A stretch of 64,000 nucleotides of DNA, from contig NC_066518.1 of NCBI RefSeq assembly GCF_024679095.1, forward strand, positions 4,492,610 through 4,556,609, read 5' to 3'. Of this stretch, positions 23,106 to 34,577 are shown in pieces. The DNA is from Eriocheir sinensis (taxonomy: Eukaryota > Arthropoda > Malacostraca > Decapoda > Varunidae). Numbering within the stretch: position 1 is the first letter of the stretch; each line of letters begins with the position of its first letter. Position numbers and translations under genes: made by a program. The notes below the pieces were generated by a model. That model was not told the origin of the DNA. It made no database searches and saw nothing but the letters and a program-made list of their open reading frames with translations.

Positions 23106-23639
23106 ATTCTGTACAGTGGAAAGATATAAAATGAAACAAAAAGGTGTGAGAGAAGAATAGCTATACGAATTGAATGTTAGTTAGGATAGAAGGTGAAAAG
23201 GCTGGAAAGTATAGTTTTGTCAAGCAGAGAGACACATAGACAGACTGTTGGGTAGTTTTGTAACGCGGAAATATATCAGACAAAACTAAAGGGGAGAATA
23301 ACAGGGTGAATCATTTATTAAAAAGAAAGAAGAGAATGGAGGATATAGAAATGTTGGAAGACAGTTTTGTTAAGCTGGAAGAGAAATATACTGGTGGGTA
23401 GCTCTGCAAAGTGGGAAAATGCAGTATGAAATTGTGGGGTCTGGGAGGAGAATAACAGGATGAATTATATATTAGTTGGAAAGGGGAGACTGGGAGGTAG
23501 GAAGGTAGCAGCCGTGGAGGTCAAGGGAACAGGGAGGAAAAGAAGTAAGAAGCAAGAGAAATACCAAGATGAATTATATACTTGTTTGGTAGAGAGGAGA
23601 AGATGGAGGACAAGAAGATAATCTGGTAAATGGAAAAGG

Positions 23640-24340
23640 TTGGGAAGATAGGGACTTAGCAGAATGATAAAGGATTAGACAGGCAGACAAATAGACAGAT
23701 AAACGGATAGATACATACCTACAGAGACAACTAGACAGATAGACAGATAGATAGACAGGAATACAGACAACATAATATCAACAACTAGACATATAGATAA
23801 ACAAGTATACAGACAATTTAATATCAACGAATAGACAGAGTTAGATAGATAGATGGATAGACAGACAGGCACATAGACAACAAATATACAGATAGACAGA
23901 AAGAGATAGACAGGCAGCAACATACACAACATATTGATAACTAAACAAACACGAGTAGATAGACAGACAGACAGAAAAAGTTACATAGGCGAAATATATA
24001 TAAAAATAGACAGGAAATCGGACAGTAATATAGACAGTAAGATAGACAGGCAGCTACATACACAACATTAGATAGTAGATAGACAGACAGACAGAAAAAC
24101 AATTACATAGGCCGAATATATAGAAATAGACAGGAAATCGGACAGCAATATAGACAGGAACACACACACACACAATCAATACACAGACAGACAGACAGAC
24201 AGGCAGGCAACACGGACAGGCAAACAGGCACCCCCGGAAATACACACACCACATAAACACGGAAATACACTAATAACAGACCGACACAGAGAGGCAGAAA
24301 GACAGACAGCCAGGGACAGGTGGGTAGAGGCGAGCTCTCG
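23640..24340. repeat. (ACAG)n/(ATAG)n degenerate tract
   Basis: AGACAGATAGACAG variants. A ~110 bp block (GACAGACAGACAGAAAAA...TTACATAGG...AAATAGACAGGAAATCGGACAG) occurs at about 23960 and 24075. Confidence 0.85.
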
Positions 24341-24428
24341 ATACACCGAGCTCACAATTGTCACACGCGTCCAATACTTTTTTTTTTAATATATATACAC
24401 ACCCTCAAAATTTAGACCCTCTGTACGC

Positions 24429-24430
<2 letters not shown>

Positions 24431-24504
<74 letters not shown>
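24431..24504. repeat. (GT)n microsatellite
   Basis: 37 GT units. Confidence 0.98.
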
Positions 24505-24506
<2 letters not shown>

Positions 24507-24525
24507 CTGCCGGAAGTGTCTACCT

Positions 24526-24528
<3 letters not shown>

Positions 24529-24621
<93 letters not shown>
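24529..24621. repeat. (GA)n microsatellite
   Basis: About 46 GA units, 24 bp after the (GT)n array. Confidence 0.98.
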
Positions 24622-24624
<3 letters not shown>

Positions 24625-24679
24625 ACTAATTAGGAGACTAAGTGGAGTCTTCAAACCGTGTGAGATTAACAGGATCGAT

Positions 24680-25075
24680 AACCTCCTCCTCTTCCTCCTC
24701 CTCCTCCTCCTCCTCCTCCTCCACACTAGATAAGAAAGAAGAGGGAGGTGCCGGAAGAGTTTGGAGGTGATGGAGGAAAGAGACGGAAGAAAGGAAACAG
24801 GAGAAGCACAGGAAGTTGAGGAGGAGGAGGAGGAGGAGGAGGAGGAGAAACAGGAGGAGGAGGAGGAGGAGGATAATTAATGTTTTGCGCCTCACCCACT
24901 TCTGTCTAGAGAGGTGTCAATGCCGCAGAGGAAGTGAGGTAAAGGAGGAGGAGGAGGAGGAGGGATGAAAGGCGAGAGGAAAGTAGGATATGACGTGAGA
25001 GGACTGAGAGATGGAGGAGGAGGAGGAGGAGGAGGAGGAAGAGGAGAAGGAAGAGGTAAAGCAAAATAAAATGAA
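24680..25075. repeat. (CTC)n followed by several (GGA)n arrays
   Basis: (CTC)n at 24681-24721 is followed by (GGA)n at about 24818-24873, 24945-24963 and 25014-25042. The opposite orientations make the arms complementary. Confidence 0.92.
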
Positions 25076-25101
25076 AAATAATTGAGTGGAAGTGAAAATG
25101 G

Positions 25102-25103
<2 letters not shown>

Positions 25104-25143
<40 letters not shown>

Positions 25144-25202
25144 AAGGCTCCAATTACCTGTCCAATCAGCATTTGCCCGTGTTACATCATGTTCAGTAAT
25201 CC

Positions 25203-25237
<35 letters not shown>
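25104..25237. repeat. (AC)n and (TC)n microsatellites
   Basis: (AC)n at about 25104-25140 and (TC)n at about 25206-25237, separated by mixed sequence. Confidence 0.95.
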
Positions 25238-25240
<3 letters not shown>

Positions 25241-25295
25241 TTTGATTAAATGCCAACTGCTATTAATCTCTCCATTAGCAAGTCGTATAATCTCC

Positions 25296-25371
25296 CCCTC
25301 CCTCTCCTCCTCCTCCTCCTCCTCCTCCTCCTCTTCCTTCTCCTCCTCTAGCTATTCACCTCCTACCCTTC

Positions 25372-25432
<61 letters not shown>
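25296..25432. repeat. (TCC)n then (GA)n
   Basis: TCC-rich 25296-25350, then pure (GA)n at about 25374-25432. Confidence 0.95.
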
Positions 25433-25436
<4 letters not shown>

Positions 25437-25529
25437 ACATAGTCCATTGGAGGTGAATTGGCTATGTTTCCCGTGTGTGCAAGAGGTACCATTTCCACAT
25501 GCATAGGACACCTGAGGCCGCGGCGGTGG

Positions 25530-25910
25530 ACAGGTAGTGGTGGTGATGGTGGTTGTAGTGGATGGGTGTTGTAGTTGTAGTGGAGGGTTTGGTGGTTGTG
25601 GTGGTGGTTACTGTAATGGTGGTGCTGGTGGTTGTGGTGGATATTGTTTGCAGGGTATAGTCAAGCTGGTTGTGGTTGTCGTGGTGGGTGAGCTTCTTTG
25701 TAAGGGGCGATGGAGGGTTGTGGTAGTGGATGTGGTTGTTAGATGGTTTGCAAAGTCTAGTCAACTGTATCGGTTGTCGTGGTGGTGGTCGTTCAGAAGG
25801 TTGGTAGTGGTATTAATGTTTGTGGTGGTAGTGGTTGTGGTGGTTGACATAGCTGGTAGTGGTAGTAGTGTGTGTTGTTGTGGTTTTCGTGGTGGTTGAA
25901 TGGTATCTCG
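25530..25910. repeat. (TGG)n/(GTGGTT)n tract
   Basis: GTGGTTGTGGTGG variants. A ~100 bp imperfect duplication is marked by TTTGCA(G/A)(G/A)GT and TAGTCAA phrases near 25648 and 25748. 25910-26330 is unique-looking, with no gene recognised. Confidence 0.85.
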
Positions 25911-26369
25911 AAGCACCCACCGCTGCTCTGTAAATATTGGATACCAGACGAAAGATTCCTGTTCCCTCTGCTGTCCTCTCTCTTCTCGTCTTGTTGTTGC
26001 TTGGCCAAAGGGATGCTGCTATTGGTCATCTTAATCTTGATGTCGTTTGATTGGTGTACGCAACTCAACCTTACGTTCGAGTATATAGCAAAGGTTTTAT
26101 TCAACGATGCTCCTGTTGACGAAGATCGGATACATCAAACATTTCACTTACTAACGTACCGATGCTTACAATGTTCTTGGTCTTAAGTTGGGACATTTCA
26201 TATCTTTATCTTTTTTGTGTGTGATTATCTACGTGTTGTTTGGGTTACCTGCCTATCTACCCACCTGTGTGTCTGTCTGTCTGTCTTCTATTAGCTCCTG
26301 TTCGTCTCTGTTTGTGCGCTTCCATTATCCTTTCCCTTCCCTCCTTTTTTTTTCTTTTTTTTTTTTTAC

Positions 26370-26705
26370 TATTTTTTTCATATTTTCCTCTTCCTCTCCT
26401 TTCCCTTCTCTCCTTTTTTCTTTTCTTTCTTCTATTTGACTAATTTTTTCATATTTTCCTCTTTTCCTCTCCTTTCCCTTCTCCCCTTTCTTTCTTTTCT
26501 TTCTTTTTGACATTTTTTTCATATTTTCCTCTCTTCCTCTCCTTTCCCTTCTTTCCTTTCTTTCTTTTCTTTCTTTTCGACTCATTTTTTTCATATTTTC
26601 CTCTCTTCCTCTCCTTTCCCTTCTCTCCTTTCTTTCTTTTCTTTCTTTTTGACTCATTTTTTTCATATTTTCCTCTCTTCCTCTCCTTTCCCTTCTTTCC
26701 TTTTC
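26370..26705. repeat. Pyrimidine-rich minisatellite, ~70 bp unit, 5 copies
   Basis: TTTTTTCATATTTTCCTCT recurs near 26388, 26449, 26519, 26591 and 26663, with (CTTTC)n filler. Confidence 0.94.
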
Positions 26706-26784
26706 TTTTCACTGCTGTTTTCCTAAATTTTCTTCTTTTGCTTCCTCTTCTTCTAAATACTCCTCCGTTAATAGTTCCGATCTA

Positions 26785-27175
26785 CCCATCTGTCTGTCTG
26801 TCTGTTTGTTTTGTATTAGTTCCTGTCTGTATTTGTGCGCTATCATATTTTTTTTGTGTTTGTCTGTATTTGTTGTTTTGTTTACCTTCCTGTCTGACTA
26901 CCTATCTTCCTTTTGTCTTTTATTTGTCTCTCTTTCTGTGTGTCTGTCTGTTTACATATGTCTCCGGTTATATGTGTTGTATGTTGCTGTCTGTCTACCT
27001 TTCTATCTGTATCCGTCTATCTGTTGTCAATGTAGCTGTCTATCTAGCTTTCAATCTATCTATATCTGTCTAGTTTCTATTACGTTGTCTGTATACCTGT
27101 CTATCTCCTGTCTTTGTCCCTGTTTAGTATTTGCCTGTTTGTCTATCAGTATGTCTGTTAATCTATCATTATAAT
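26785..27175. repeat. (CTGT)n/(CTAT)n degenerate tract
   Basis: GTCTGTCTGT and CTATCTGT words, heavily interrupted. 27180-27360 is ordinary sequence. Confidence 0.8.
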
Positions 27176-27359
27176 TACTCATTTTCCACGTTTAGGATTT
27201 ACGTTATTGCCCGAGTGATGAGTATTTATTTTTTTGTCTATTGAAGCATTTGAATATCTGGCACAATTTGTATATAATCTGCCGTGGGAGTCGAAACGCT
27301 AATTACACGGCATTAACGAGCAGGTAAATATGAGGAAGTGCCCCTTAATGATTGGTTAC

Positions 27360-27360
<1 letters not shown>

Positions 27361-27420
<60 letters not shown>

Positions 27421-27564
27421 AAATAGAAAAAAATAATGGAAAAGAAAAAGAAAGAAAAAGAAAAAAGAAAGAAAAGAAATAATAGGAAACAAGAAAAAAG
27501 AAAGAAAAGAAATAATAAGAAACAAGAAAAAACGAAGAAAAATGGAAGAAAATAAGAAAAAAAG

Positions 27565-27612
<48 letters not shown>

Positions 27613-27613
27613 A
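27361..27613. repeat. Two (GA)n arrays with A/G-rich spacer
   Basis: (GA)n at about 27361-27418 and 27569-27613. The spacer has a ~36 bp GAAATAATA(G/A)GAAACAAGAAAAAA unit twice. Confidence 0.95.
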
Positions 27614-27782
27614 CAAAAAAAAGTAAAAAGAGTACGCTTTGAATGGTAAAATATGTGTGGTGACGAGGCGGAGGCAGCAAGGAGGCGCCATTATCAAAAT
27701 TAATATTGCAAAGCTTTTTCCATTTTTCATTTTTGTTGTCATGTCAGAAACGACTCTTTTAATATGTGACGATCTGGCTACC

Positions 27783-27785
<3 letters not shown>

Positions 27786-27843
<58 letters not shown>
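27786..27843. repeat. (GT)n microsatellite
   Basis: About 28 GT units. Confidence 0.97.
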
Positions 27844-27845
<2 letters not shown>

Positions 27846-27961
27846 ATAAATTTAAAACGCGTTTGCATGTACGTGAGTTTTTTTTTTTTTCTATTTTACA
27901 AAGAACACTGAACCCAAAAGTATGTTATATTGAATACATCAGTTTGTGCCCCCCGCCCCTC

Positions 27962-28137
<176 letters not shown>

Positions 28138-28466
28138 TCTCCTTTTCCTTCCCTCTTTTCCCCTCTTCTTCTCTCTTTTCCTCTCCTCTCCTTTCATTTC
28201 TCAATCACCAGCTTTCCTCTCCCCTTTTCTCCTTTCGCTTCCCTTCCTTTCCCTTCTCCCTCCCTTCCTCTCCCTTCTCCCTTATCATCCCAACCAATCA
28301 CCTCCTTTCCCCTCACCCTCCTACCTTTTCCCTTCTCCTCCCCTCACTTCCCCTCCCTTCCTCCCTCATGCCAATCACCTTCTCCTCCCCTTCCCCTCTC
28401 TCTCCCCTTCTCTTTCCTTTCGTCCTTTTTCATTTCTCCTCCCCTTCCCCTGATATTCAATAATTG

Positions 28467-28470
<4 letters not shown>

Positions 28471-28504
<34 letters not shown>

Positions 28505-28523
28505 CGCACATACACATACACAG
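28471..28523. repeat. (CA)n microsatellite, interrupted
   Basis: CA units with CG and TA interruptions. Confidence 0.94.
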
Positions 28524-28661
28524 AGGAATGCTTCGGTAGCGCTGTTTGGAATTAATTGAGAGTACGATGTTTTTTTCTCTTTTTTTGTGTTTTTTGTGTC
28601 AACATGAACCGTTTTTGTGTCTTTGGTAATTGTATAGGAATTGGCGGCCATGAATTTTACC

Positions 28662-28663
<2 letters not shown>

Positions 28664-28721
<58 letters not shown>
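28664..28721. repeat. (AG)n microsatellite
   Basis: About 28 AG units. Confidence 0.97.
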
Positions 28722-28723
<2 letters not shown>

Positions 28724-28766
28724 AAACCTACACACTTGTTCGAATCAATCATCACCTGACCAAATG

Positions 28767-28834
<68 letters not shown>
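28767..28834. repeat. (TAA)n microsatellite
   Basis: About 22 TAA units, the only long ATT-type array in the window. A C run and (CT)n follow at 28861-28901. 28902-29190 is mixed sequence without a gene. Confidence 0.97.
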
Positions 28835-28836
<2 letters not shown>

Positions 28837-28861
28837 ACAACGAACGTGACCTTTTACTCCA

Positions 28862-28903
<42 letters not shown>

Positions 28904-29193
28904 CAACCTTGAACATTGACCTCTTGGCTTCCTCTGACCGTTCCCGTGACCTTCTGAGTCTGCTCCAGGCCCAATCAAACGCAGGGGAGTGTCACGCCTC
29001 GCTGAGCCTCTCCTGAACTGAAATCGAGTTGCTTCAGGATGCGAGGTCGTGATATTTACCTCGCCTGGAGAAGTTAAAGATGCGCAAATAACAACCGCCA
29101 CTGCGCTCTTTGCTTCTAGTCGAAAGTGAGCTCTTCTCCATGACTTGTTTTGTTTAGTCGTCAGTATTTCCGGTAGAGGGCAGCACTTGATGA

Positions 29194-29527
29194 TGTATTG
29201 GGTCATATTTCTCGCATTTTTATATTCATTTGTTCGTCTTTCTGTCCCGTTTCTTTTTTTTTTTACAGTAAAGGAAGCAAGGGCAAAAAGTAATTGAGTT
29301 TAAAAGCCCGCTCTTCACTCTGACGCCACTGAAGAGAGTACTGATGAGTGGCCAAAAGAGATTACTTGTATATGTATTGGGTCATATTTATCGCATTTGT
29401 ATACTCATTTGTTCCTCTTCCTAGGCCGTTTCTTTCTTTTTTTTACAGTAAAGGAAGCAAGGGCAAAAAGTAATTGAGTTTTAAAGCCCGCTCTTCACTC
29501 TCCCCCCACTAAAGAGAATATTGGCAG
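29194..29527. repeat. 179 bp tandem duplication containing SINE-like family C
   Basis: TGTATTGGGTCATATTT begins each unit (29194 and 29373). Both units then carry TCATTTGTTC, poly(T), ACAGTAAAGGAAGCAAGGGC and AAAGCCCGCTCTTCACTC. The junction lies inside family C sequence, so the element was duplicated together with its left flank. Confidence 0.95.
29254..29360 (-). mobile_element. SINE-like family C copy
   Basis: Poly(T)-ACAGTAAAGGAAGCAAGGGC...AAAGCCCGCTCTTCACTC...GAGTGGCCAAAAGAGA on the plus strand; the element reads from right to left with an A-tail. It is the first unit of the 179 bp duplication. Confidence 0.85.
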
Positions 29528-29690
29528 CTTAAAGGGCGAGCGAAAGAAAAAGGGAAACGAGACAAAAAAAAAAAAACGTAAATGTACTACTCCCGCAAAT
29601 AGTGCTAAGCTGATGTCTTCAAAATAAAGGCCGGAGTCATTTGGAGAGGTGTCCTGATACTCCCCTTAAAAAAATACTTAAACATGTGGG
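29437..29690 (-). mobile_element. SINE-like family C copy, longer
   Basis: Same core as the preceding copy. It may extend farther into 29630-29690 (GGAGAGGTGTCCTGATACTCC), which looks like a deeper part of the element after a purine-rich interruption. The right boundary is uncertain. 29690-30000 is otherwise unremarkable, with an A run near 29755 and a G run near 29862. Confidence 0.7.
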
Positions 29691-30009
29691 TCCTTTATAC
29701 CTGACAAGACGTGGGTGTAAGATTTAGCGGCTGGCCATGAAGTAAAAAAGAAGAAAAAAAAAAAAAATACCACCACTTGCGATTACCCCCAAATTGTCCT
29801 CCGTTACCTTGACCTTGCGCTATAACATGGAAGGTGATTTGGGGTGACTTATCGTGAGGTGTGGGGGGGGGGGGGAATTAGGGACTTGTATACGTCAGGA
29901 ATTGTGGCGTTGCGTGACCCGAGGCCGTGACCTTCTCCGCATACCGAGGAGGCGATTATGTGGGACTGTTCTTTTTGGCTGGGCGGAGGAATTATTGGGA
30001 GCCGCTTAT

Positions 30010-30560
30010 GCGCATGCTAAAGAGGTATTTTGTTTGTTTTCTTGGGAGGGGAAGGAAAATATCGCCTCCTGTTGGGCATGCTAAGGAGATATTTCGTGAT
30101 TTTGGGAAGAGTTGGAGATATTTGGTTTGTTTTCTTGGGAGGGGAAGGAAAATATCGCCTCCTATTGGGCATGCTAAGGAGATATTTCGTGCTTTTTGGA
30201 AGAGGTGGAGATATTTGGTTTGTTTACTTGGGAGGGGAAGGAAAATATCGCCTCCTATTGGGCATGCTAAGGAGATATTTCGTGCTTTTTGGAAGAGGTG
30301 GAGAAATGATCGCCTCTTTTGCACATAATAAGGAGGTATTTTGTTTGTTTTCTTGGGAGGCGGGGAGGAAAATATCGCCTCCTATTGCGCATGCTAAGGA
30401 GATATTTCGCGTTTTTTGGAAGAGGTGGAGAAATGATCACCTCTTATCCGCATAATAAAGAGTTTTTTTGTATTTTTAGGAGTAGGAAATTTATTAACTG
30501 TTATTTTTTTAGTAGAGGAGGTGGGGAGAGAGTTATTGTCTCTTATACGCATAGAAAGGA
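30010..30560. repeat. Tandem repeat, 93 bp unit
   Basis: GCATGCTAAGGAGATATTTCG recurs at about 30078, 30171, 30264 and 30391 (spacing 93, 93, 127); more diverged units extend to about 30680. Each unit has two related halves: GGAGATATTT...TTTTTGGAAGAGG and ATTTGGTTTGTTTTCTTGGGAGG. Both strands stay open for over 100 codons because 93 is a multiple of three. Confidence 0.92.
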
Positions 30561-30822
30561 GTTATAGTTGCATTGCTTTTGGGAAGGCAGTTAGGGACAT
30601 GATTGCCTTCTATGCCCATGCTAAGAAATTATATTGTGTTTTTTTTGAAAGAGTGAGAAATTAGTGTCTCTTATGAGCATACAAAGAAATTATTTTATGG
30701 GGGTGTTGAGGGGCGTGAGAATATTGCACTTAAACTTTTATGCGAGGAAATATGGAAAAGTATTGTACGTGTATGAAACATTTGACCACGGCGTTTTTAA
30801 TAGGTATTTTCTTCAGCACTAT

Positions 30823-31058
30823 GGGCCAGTCTTACAGTCCAGTACAGCACGTTTGTAAGCTCCCCAACCAAACACAAAACACGACGAAAATCCTTGTATA
30901 GTGTTTTTTTTTCCTTTTTTACAGAAGAGGAGTCAGTTCAAGGGCATAAAAAAAGGGTAACAAATGTGAAAAAAAACACTATACAAGGAATTTTCGTTGT
31001 TTTTTGTGTTTGGTTGGGGAGCTTATAAACGTGCTGGACTGGACTATAAGACTGGCCC
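30823..31058. mobile_element. Non-autonomous inverted-repeat transposon (MITE), well-preserved copy
   Basis: Long inverted repeats of about 80-90 bp form the ends. Left reads GGGCCAGTCTTACAGTCCAG, later CTCCCCAACCAAACACAAAA and CCTTGTATAGTGTTTTTTTT; right is the inverse with few mismatches. The triplet TAT flanks both ends (a probable 3 bp target-site duplication). The ~65 bp centre contains ACAGAAGAGGAGTCAG and TTCAAGGGC, resembling the SINE-like family C tail. It has the same architecture and length as 1518-1760. It has no coding capacity and would fold into a near-perfect hairpin if transcribed. Confidence 0.9.
30905..30975 (-). mobile_element. SINE-like family C tail inside the MITE
   Basis: TTTTTTACAGAAGAGGAGTCAGTTCAAGGGCATAAAAAAAGG (given in two overlapping pieces of the known core: ACAGAAGAGGAGTCAG and TTCAAGGGCATAAAAA) sits between the two MITE arms. 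It may be a nested insertion or an ancestral part of the MITE centre. Confidence 0.5.
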
Positions 31059-31261
31059 TATGCCTCGAATACTCACGAATCACTAAATAATTAAAAAAAA
31101 CACGAACTAACTTTCCGAAACACTGCAGACAGGAAATAAATACCCAGCTATGTATATTCTAATAGGAAATGGACATACCACTCACGATATTGGCAAGTTG
31201 AACGTAATACCACAAAACTTACCTCTCCCTTGGTCACTCATCTCTACAATCTTTTATGGGA

Positions 31262-31335
31262 GCAGCGATTAGCAGGTTATTTTTTTTATGTGTGTATTTA
31301 TTTCTGCCCTTGAGCTGCTTCCGTTACTGTTAGAG
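31262..31335 (+). mobile_element. SINE-like family C copy
   Basis: GCAGCGATTAGCAGGTTATT, T-rich stretch, CTGCCCTTGAGCTGCTTCC, GTTACTGTTAGAGAAAAG. This matches the sense orientation of family C (AGCGGGCTTTT...GCCCTTGAGCTG...TTACTGTAAAA). Confidence 0.75.
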
Positions 31336-31541
31336 AAAAGAGTCAGGAACCATTAGCAGTCACACGACGAGAAGCACGCTGTTGAAAAAAGAATATATAT
31401 TATGGGAGTATATTTTGTTCCTTATTGCACGGCGGGAGTAATAAAACGCCTGGTGCGTGTGACAAGGTGTGGCAGGTGAGAGTGCGTGCGTGTGTGCGTG
31501 TGTATGTGGGGTGTGTGGGGTGGGGGGAGCGGTGTTCGGGG

Positions 31542-31548
<7 letters not shown>

Positions 31549-31584
<36 letters not shown>
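31549..31584. repeat. (CA)n microsatellite at the 3' end of the CR1 element
   Basis: About 18 CA units directly abut the terminal 8 bp repeats of the CR1 element. A G/T-rich stretch (31480-31545) precedes it. Confidence 0.96.
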
Positions 31585-31586
<2 letters not shown>

Positions 31587-31674
31587 AGAACATAAGAACA
31601 TAAGAACGCAGGAGTCTGCAAGAGGCCGGTAGGCCTGTACGAGGCAGCTCCTTTGACCCTAAGCTCCCGTGTAT

Positions 31675-34560
31675 CTAACCCCACCTAATATCGCTGTCCA
31701 TGAATTTATCTAGTCTATTTTTGAATGTGACAATTGTATTGGCACTCACCACATGACTGCTAAGCCTATTCCACTCATCCACCACCCTATTAGTAAACCA
31801 ATTTTTGCCTATGTCCCTGTTGAATCTGAATTTATCCAGTTTAAACCCGTTACTTCGTGTCCTACCCGGTTCTCTTACCAACAAAACCTTATGAATGTCT
31901 CCCTTATTAAAGCCCTTCATCCATTTATAAACCTCGATCATGTCTCCACGCACCCTTCGCCTTTCTAGAGAATGCAAGTTTAACTGTTTGAGTCTTTCCT
32001 CGTATGGCAAGTTTCTCAACCCCTGAATCATCTTAGTCATCCTCCTCTGCACCGATTCTAACATTTTGATATCCATTCTATAGTAGGGTGACCAGAACTG
32101 AACCGCATAGTCAAGATGAGGTCTAACTAATGCTAAATATAGTTTGAGGAAGACTTGGGCTTCTGTTGCTTACGCTCCTTGAAATAAATCCCAGTACCCT
32201 ATTAGCTCGATTTCTAGCTTGAATGCATTGTGCCCTTGGACGGAGATCAGAGCTCACTAAGACCCTAAATCCTCTCGCACCCAGACCTACTTATGAGAGT
32301 GTCATTTAAGCAATAGTTATGTGAGGGTTGTTCCTACCTACTCAGAATACTGCACTTCCCTACATTGAACTCCATCTGCCATTTATCCGCCCAATCATAT
32401 AATCTGTTGAGTTCACCTTGGAGAATACTAGCGTCCTGATCCGACTCAATTACTCTACCGATCTTGGTATCATCTGCAAATTTACTAACATCACTACTAA
32501 TTCCTGTGTCTAAGTCATTGATATAAATAATAAACAAAAGTGGACCTAATACCGAACCTTGTGGGACCCACTCGTAACACATCCCCAGTCAGATCTTTTA
32601 CCATTGATTTGCACTCTTTGCTTCCTATTGCTAAGCCACGCCTTGACCCAGTTCAAAACTTTACCCTCTACTCCGTGAGCCTGTAATTTAAGCAACAGTC
32701 GTTGGTGAGGAACTTTGTCAAACGCTTTACTAAAATCAAGATAGATTACATCATAATTTTCATCTCTGTCAACCGCCTCAAATACTTTATTGTAGAAGGA
32801 CAAGAGATTGGTGAGGCATGACCTACCTTTTGTGAACCCATGCTGCGAGTCGTGAATTAAGCTATGTTTCTCTAAATGCTCCCGAATGTTCCTGGCTATT
32901 ATGGACTCCAGCATCTTCCCTATAACCGATGTTAAGCTAATTGGGCGATAGTTTGAAGCAACTGACCTGTCCCCCTTTTGAAAATCGGCGTCACATTAGC
33001 TACTTTCCATAGGCTCGGCACATAGCCAGTATTTACCGACATCTTAAAGATGTCGGTTAGTGGGTCACTGATTATATCACCTAGCTCCTTTAATACCCTC
33101 GGAAATATCCCGTCAGGACCTGGCGACTTGTTCTTCTTAAGCTTATCTATCTCATCCTGAACTACTTGCCTGGTAATGATTATATCCCTCAATTTATCGC
33201 CATCCCCGCCCTCGTACACCTGAACTCTTTCCGGTATATTCGTTCGATCCTCCTGTGTGAATACTGAAAGGAAGTAGTCGTTCAACAATGTGCTCATATT
33301 ATCGTAATTTTCTACTAGCTCCCCTGTGTTTGATTTCAGCGGTCCAATTTTCTCCCGTGTTTTTGTTCTATACATCTGAAAGAAGCCCTTAGGATTACTT
33401 TTCGCCTCATTTGCTACTTTGATCTCATAGTTCTTTTTGCTATCCTGGTGTTTTCTTAACTAATCTAGATAGTTCGACGTACCGGCCCCTGAGATGTGTT
33501 TCCCCATTCTTTATTTTCTGATAAATTCCTTCTTTAACCCAATCTCGTGTTTTAGTCCACGAGTCATCCATAGGATCATTGTTTTCTTTTCTAAGTGTTC
33601 GCTGTGGTATATGCTGTTCTTGCCACTCTACTATTACTCTAACTAAATTATTGTAAGACATTTCTACCTGGTTCTCCTGGCTCTCCAATCCGCAGTTCTG
33701 GCCCTCATGAATCCCTAAATTATCCCAGTTTACCCCTTCAAGATGTCTTCGAAGCCCCTCGTAGTTTGCTCTTCTAAAATCTGGCATTAACACTGGGCTT
33801 GGATCATGGGTTACCAGTCTAACCTAAAACGAACCGTTCTGTGATCACTATTTCCTAACTCTCCGCCCACCTCCAACTCACGTAGCAAGTTCCCATTATT
33901 GGTTAGGACTAAGTCTAATATGTTATCTCCTCTGGTAGGCTCAGTAACTACCTGCTTAAGGAAATTATCTTGTATAACTTCAAGAAAGTCCTCGGCTTCC
34001 AGGTCACCCACTAGATCTTCCCAGTCTATATTCCTATAATTAAAGTCCCCCATTACGCAGACATTTCTACTCATACTCTGCCAATCTCCTGTAGTAATAT
34101 ACTCGTGTCCTGCCTGTTAAGGTTGGGTGGCCTGTATATAACTCCTAGAGTTAGTTTTCTTTCCCTTTGTAAACGTCCACCCAAACTGATTCTGAATCCA
34201 TGTTAGTTTTGACTGAGTTGTTAACTAAACATTTAAGTGAGTCTTTGACATATAGCGCAACTCCACCTCCCTTTCTGCCCCTTCTGTCTTTGTGAAACAT
34301 CTGATAACCCGTTATTTCAAATTCTGACCTAAAATTTCTATTAGCAAAGTCTATCCATGTCTCAGTGATCGCTATTATGTCAAAATTTTCTGAACAAGCT
34401 TCACCCTTAGTAAGTCTATCTTGTTTCTGAGGCTCCTGCTGTTAGTATAGAAGATTCTTAGCCCGTCCTCTGTTACTCCTCTAGAATTATTTCTAAGCTG
34501 CCTGGTTATATTATGAGCTAGATGTCCCCTCCCATTACTCCTCCCATTGCTGCTCCCATT
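31675..34560 (-). pseudogene. CR1 ORF2 protein (endonuclease plus reverse transcriptase), frameshifted
   Basis: Endonuclease blocks in order: IFYTNSRSLRNK (about 34470), IAITETW (about 34370), GGGVALYVK, GVIYRPP, VMGDFN (about 34050) and NSDHRTV (about 33850). These include the catalytic Asn, Glu, Asp and His of the exonuclease/endonuclease/phosphatase fold. The reverse transcriptase follows with KSPGPDGI, YRPISLT, motif A (YLDFSKAFDKVPH, about 32725), motif B (PQGSVLGP, about 32560) and motif C (FADDTK, about 32480). The C-terminal segment has LVRPHLDYAVQFWSP and RRMTKMIQGLRNLPYEERL, typical of CR1/Jockey-type elements. I count at least eight small indels splitting the frame (about 34400, 34155, 33455, 32975, 32572, 32340, 32265, 32155). 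No substitution-type stop was found. ORF2 normally nicks target DNA and primes reverse transcription there. Confidence 0.92.
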
Positions 34561-34577
34561 ACTCCTCCCCCCCTCGC

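Noticed and set aside
30010..30560. CRISPR-like regularly spaced repeats
   Set aside because: Units are contiguous related tandem copies, not identical repeats with unique spacers, and the sequence context is eukaryotic.
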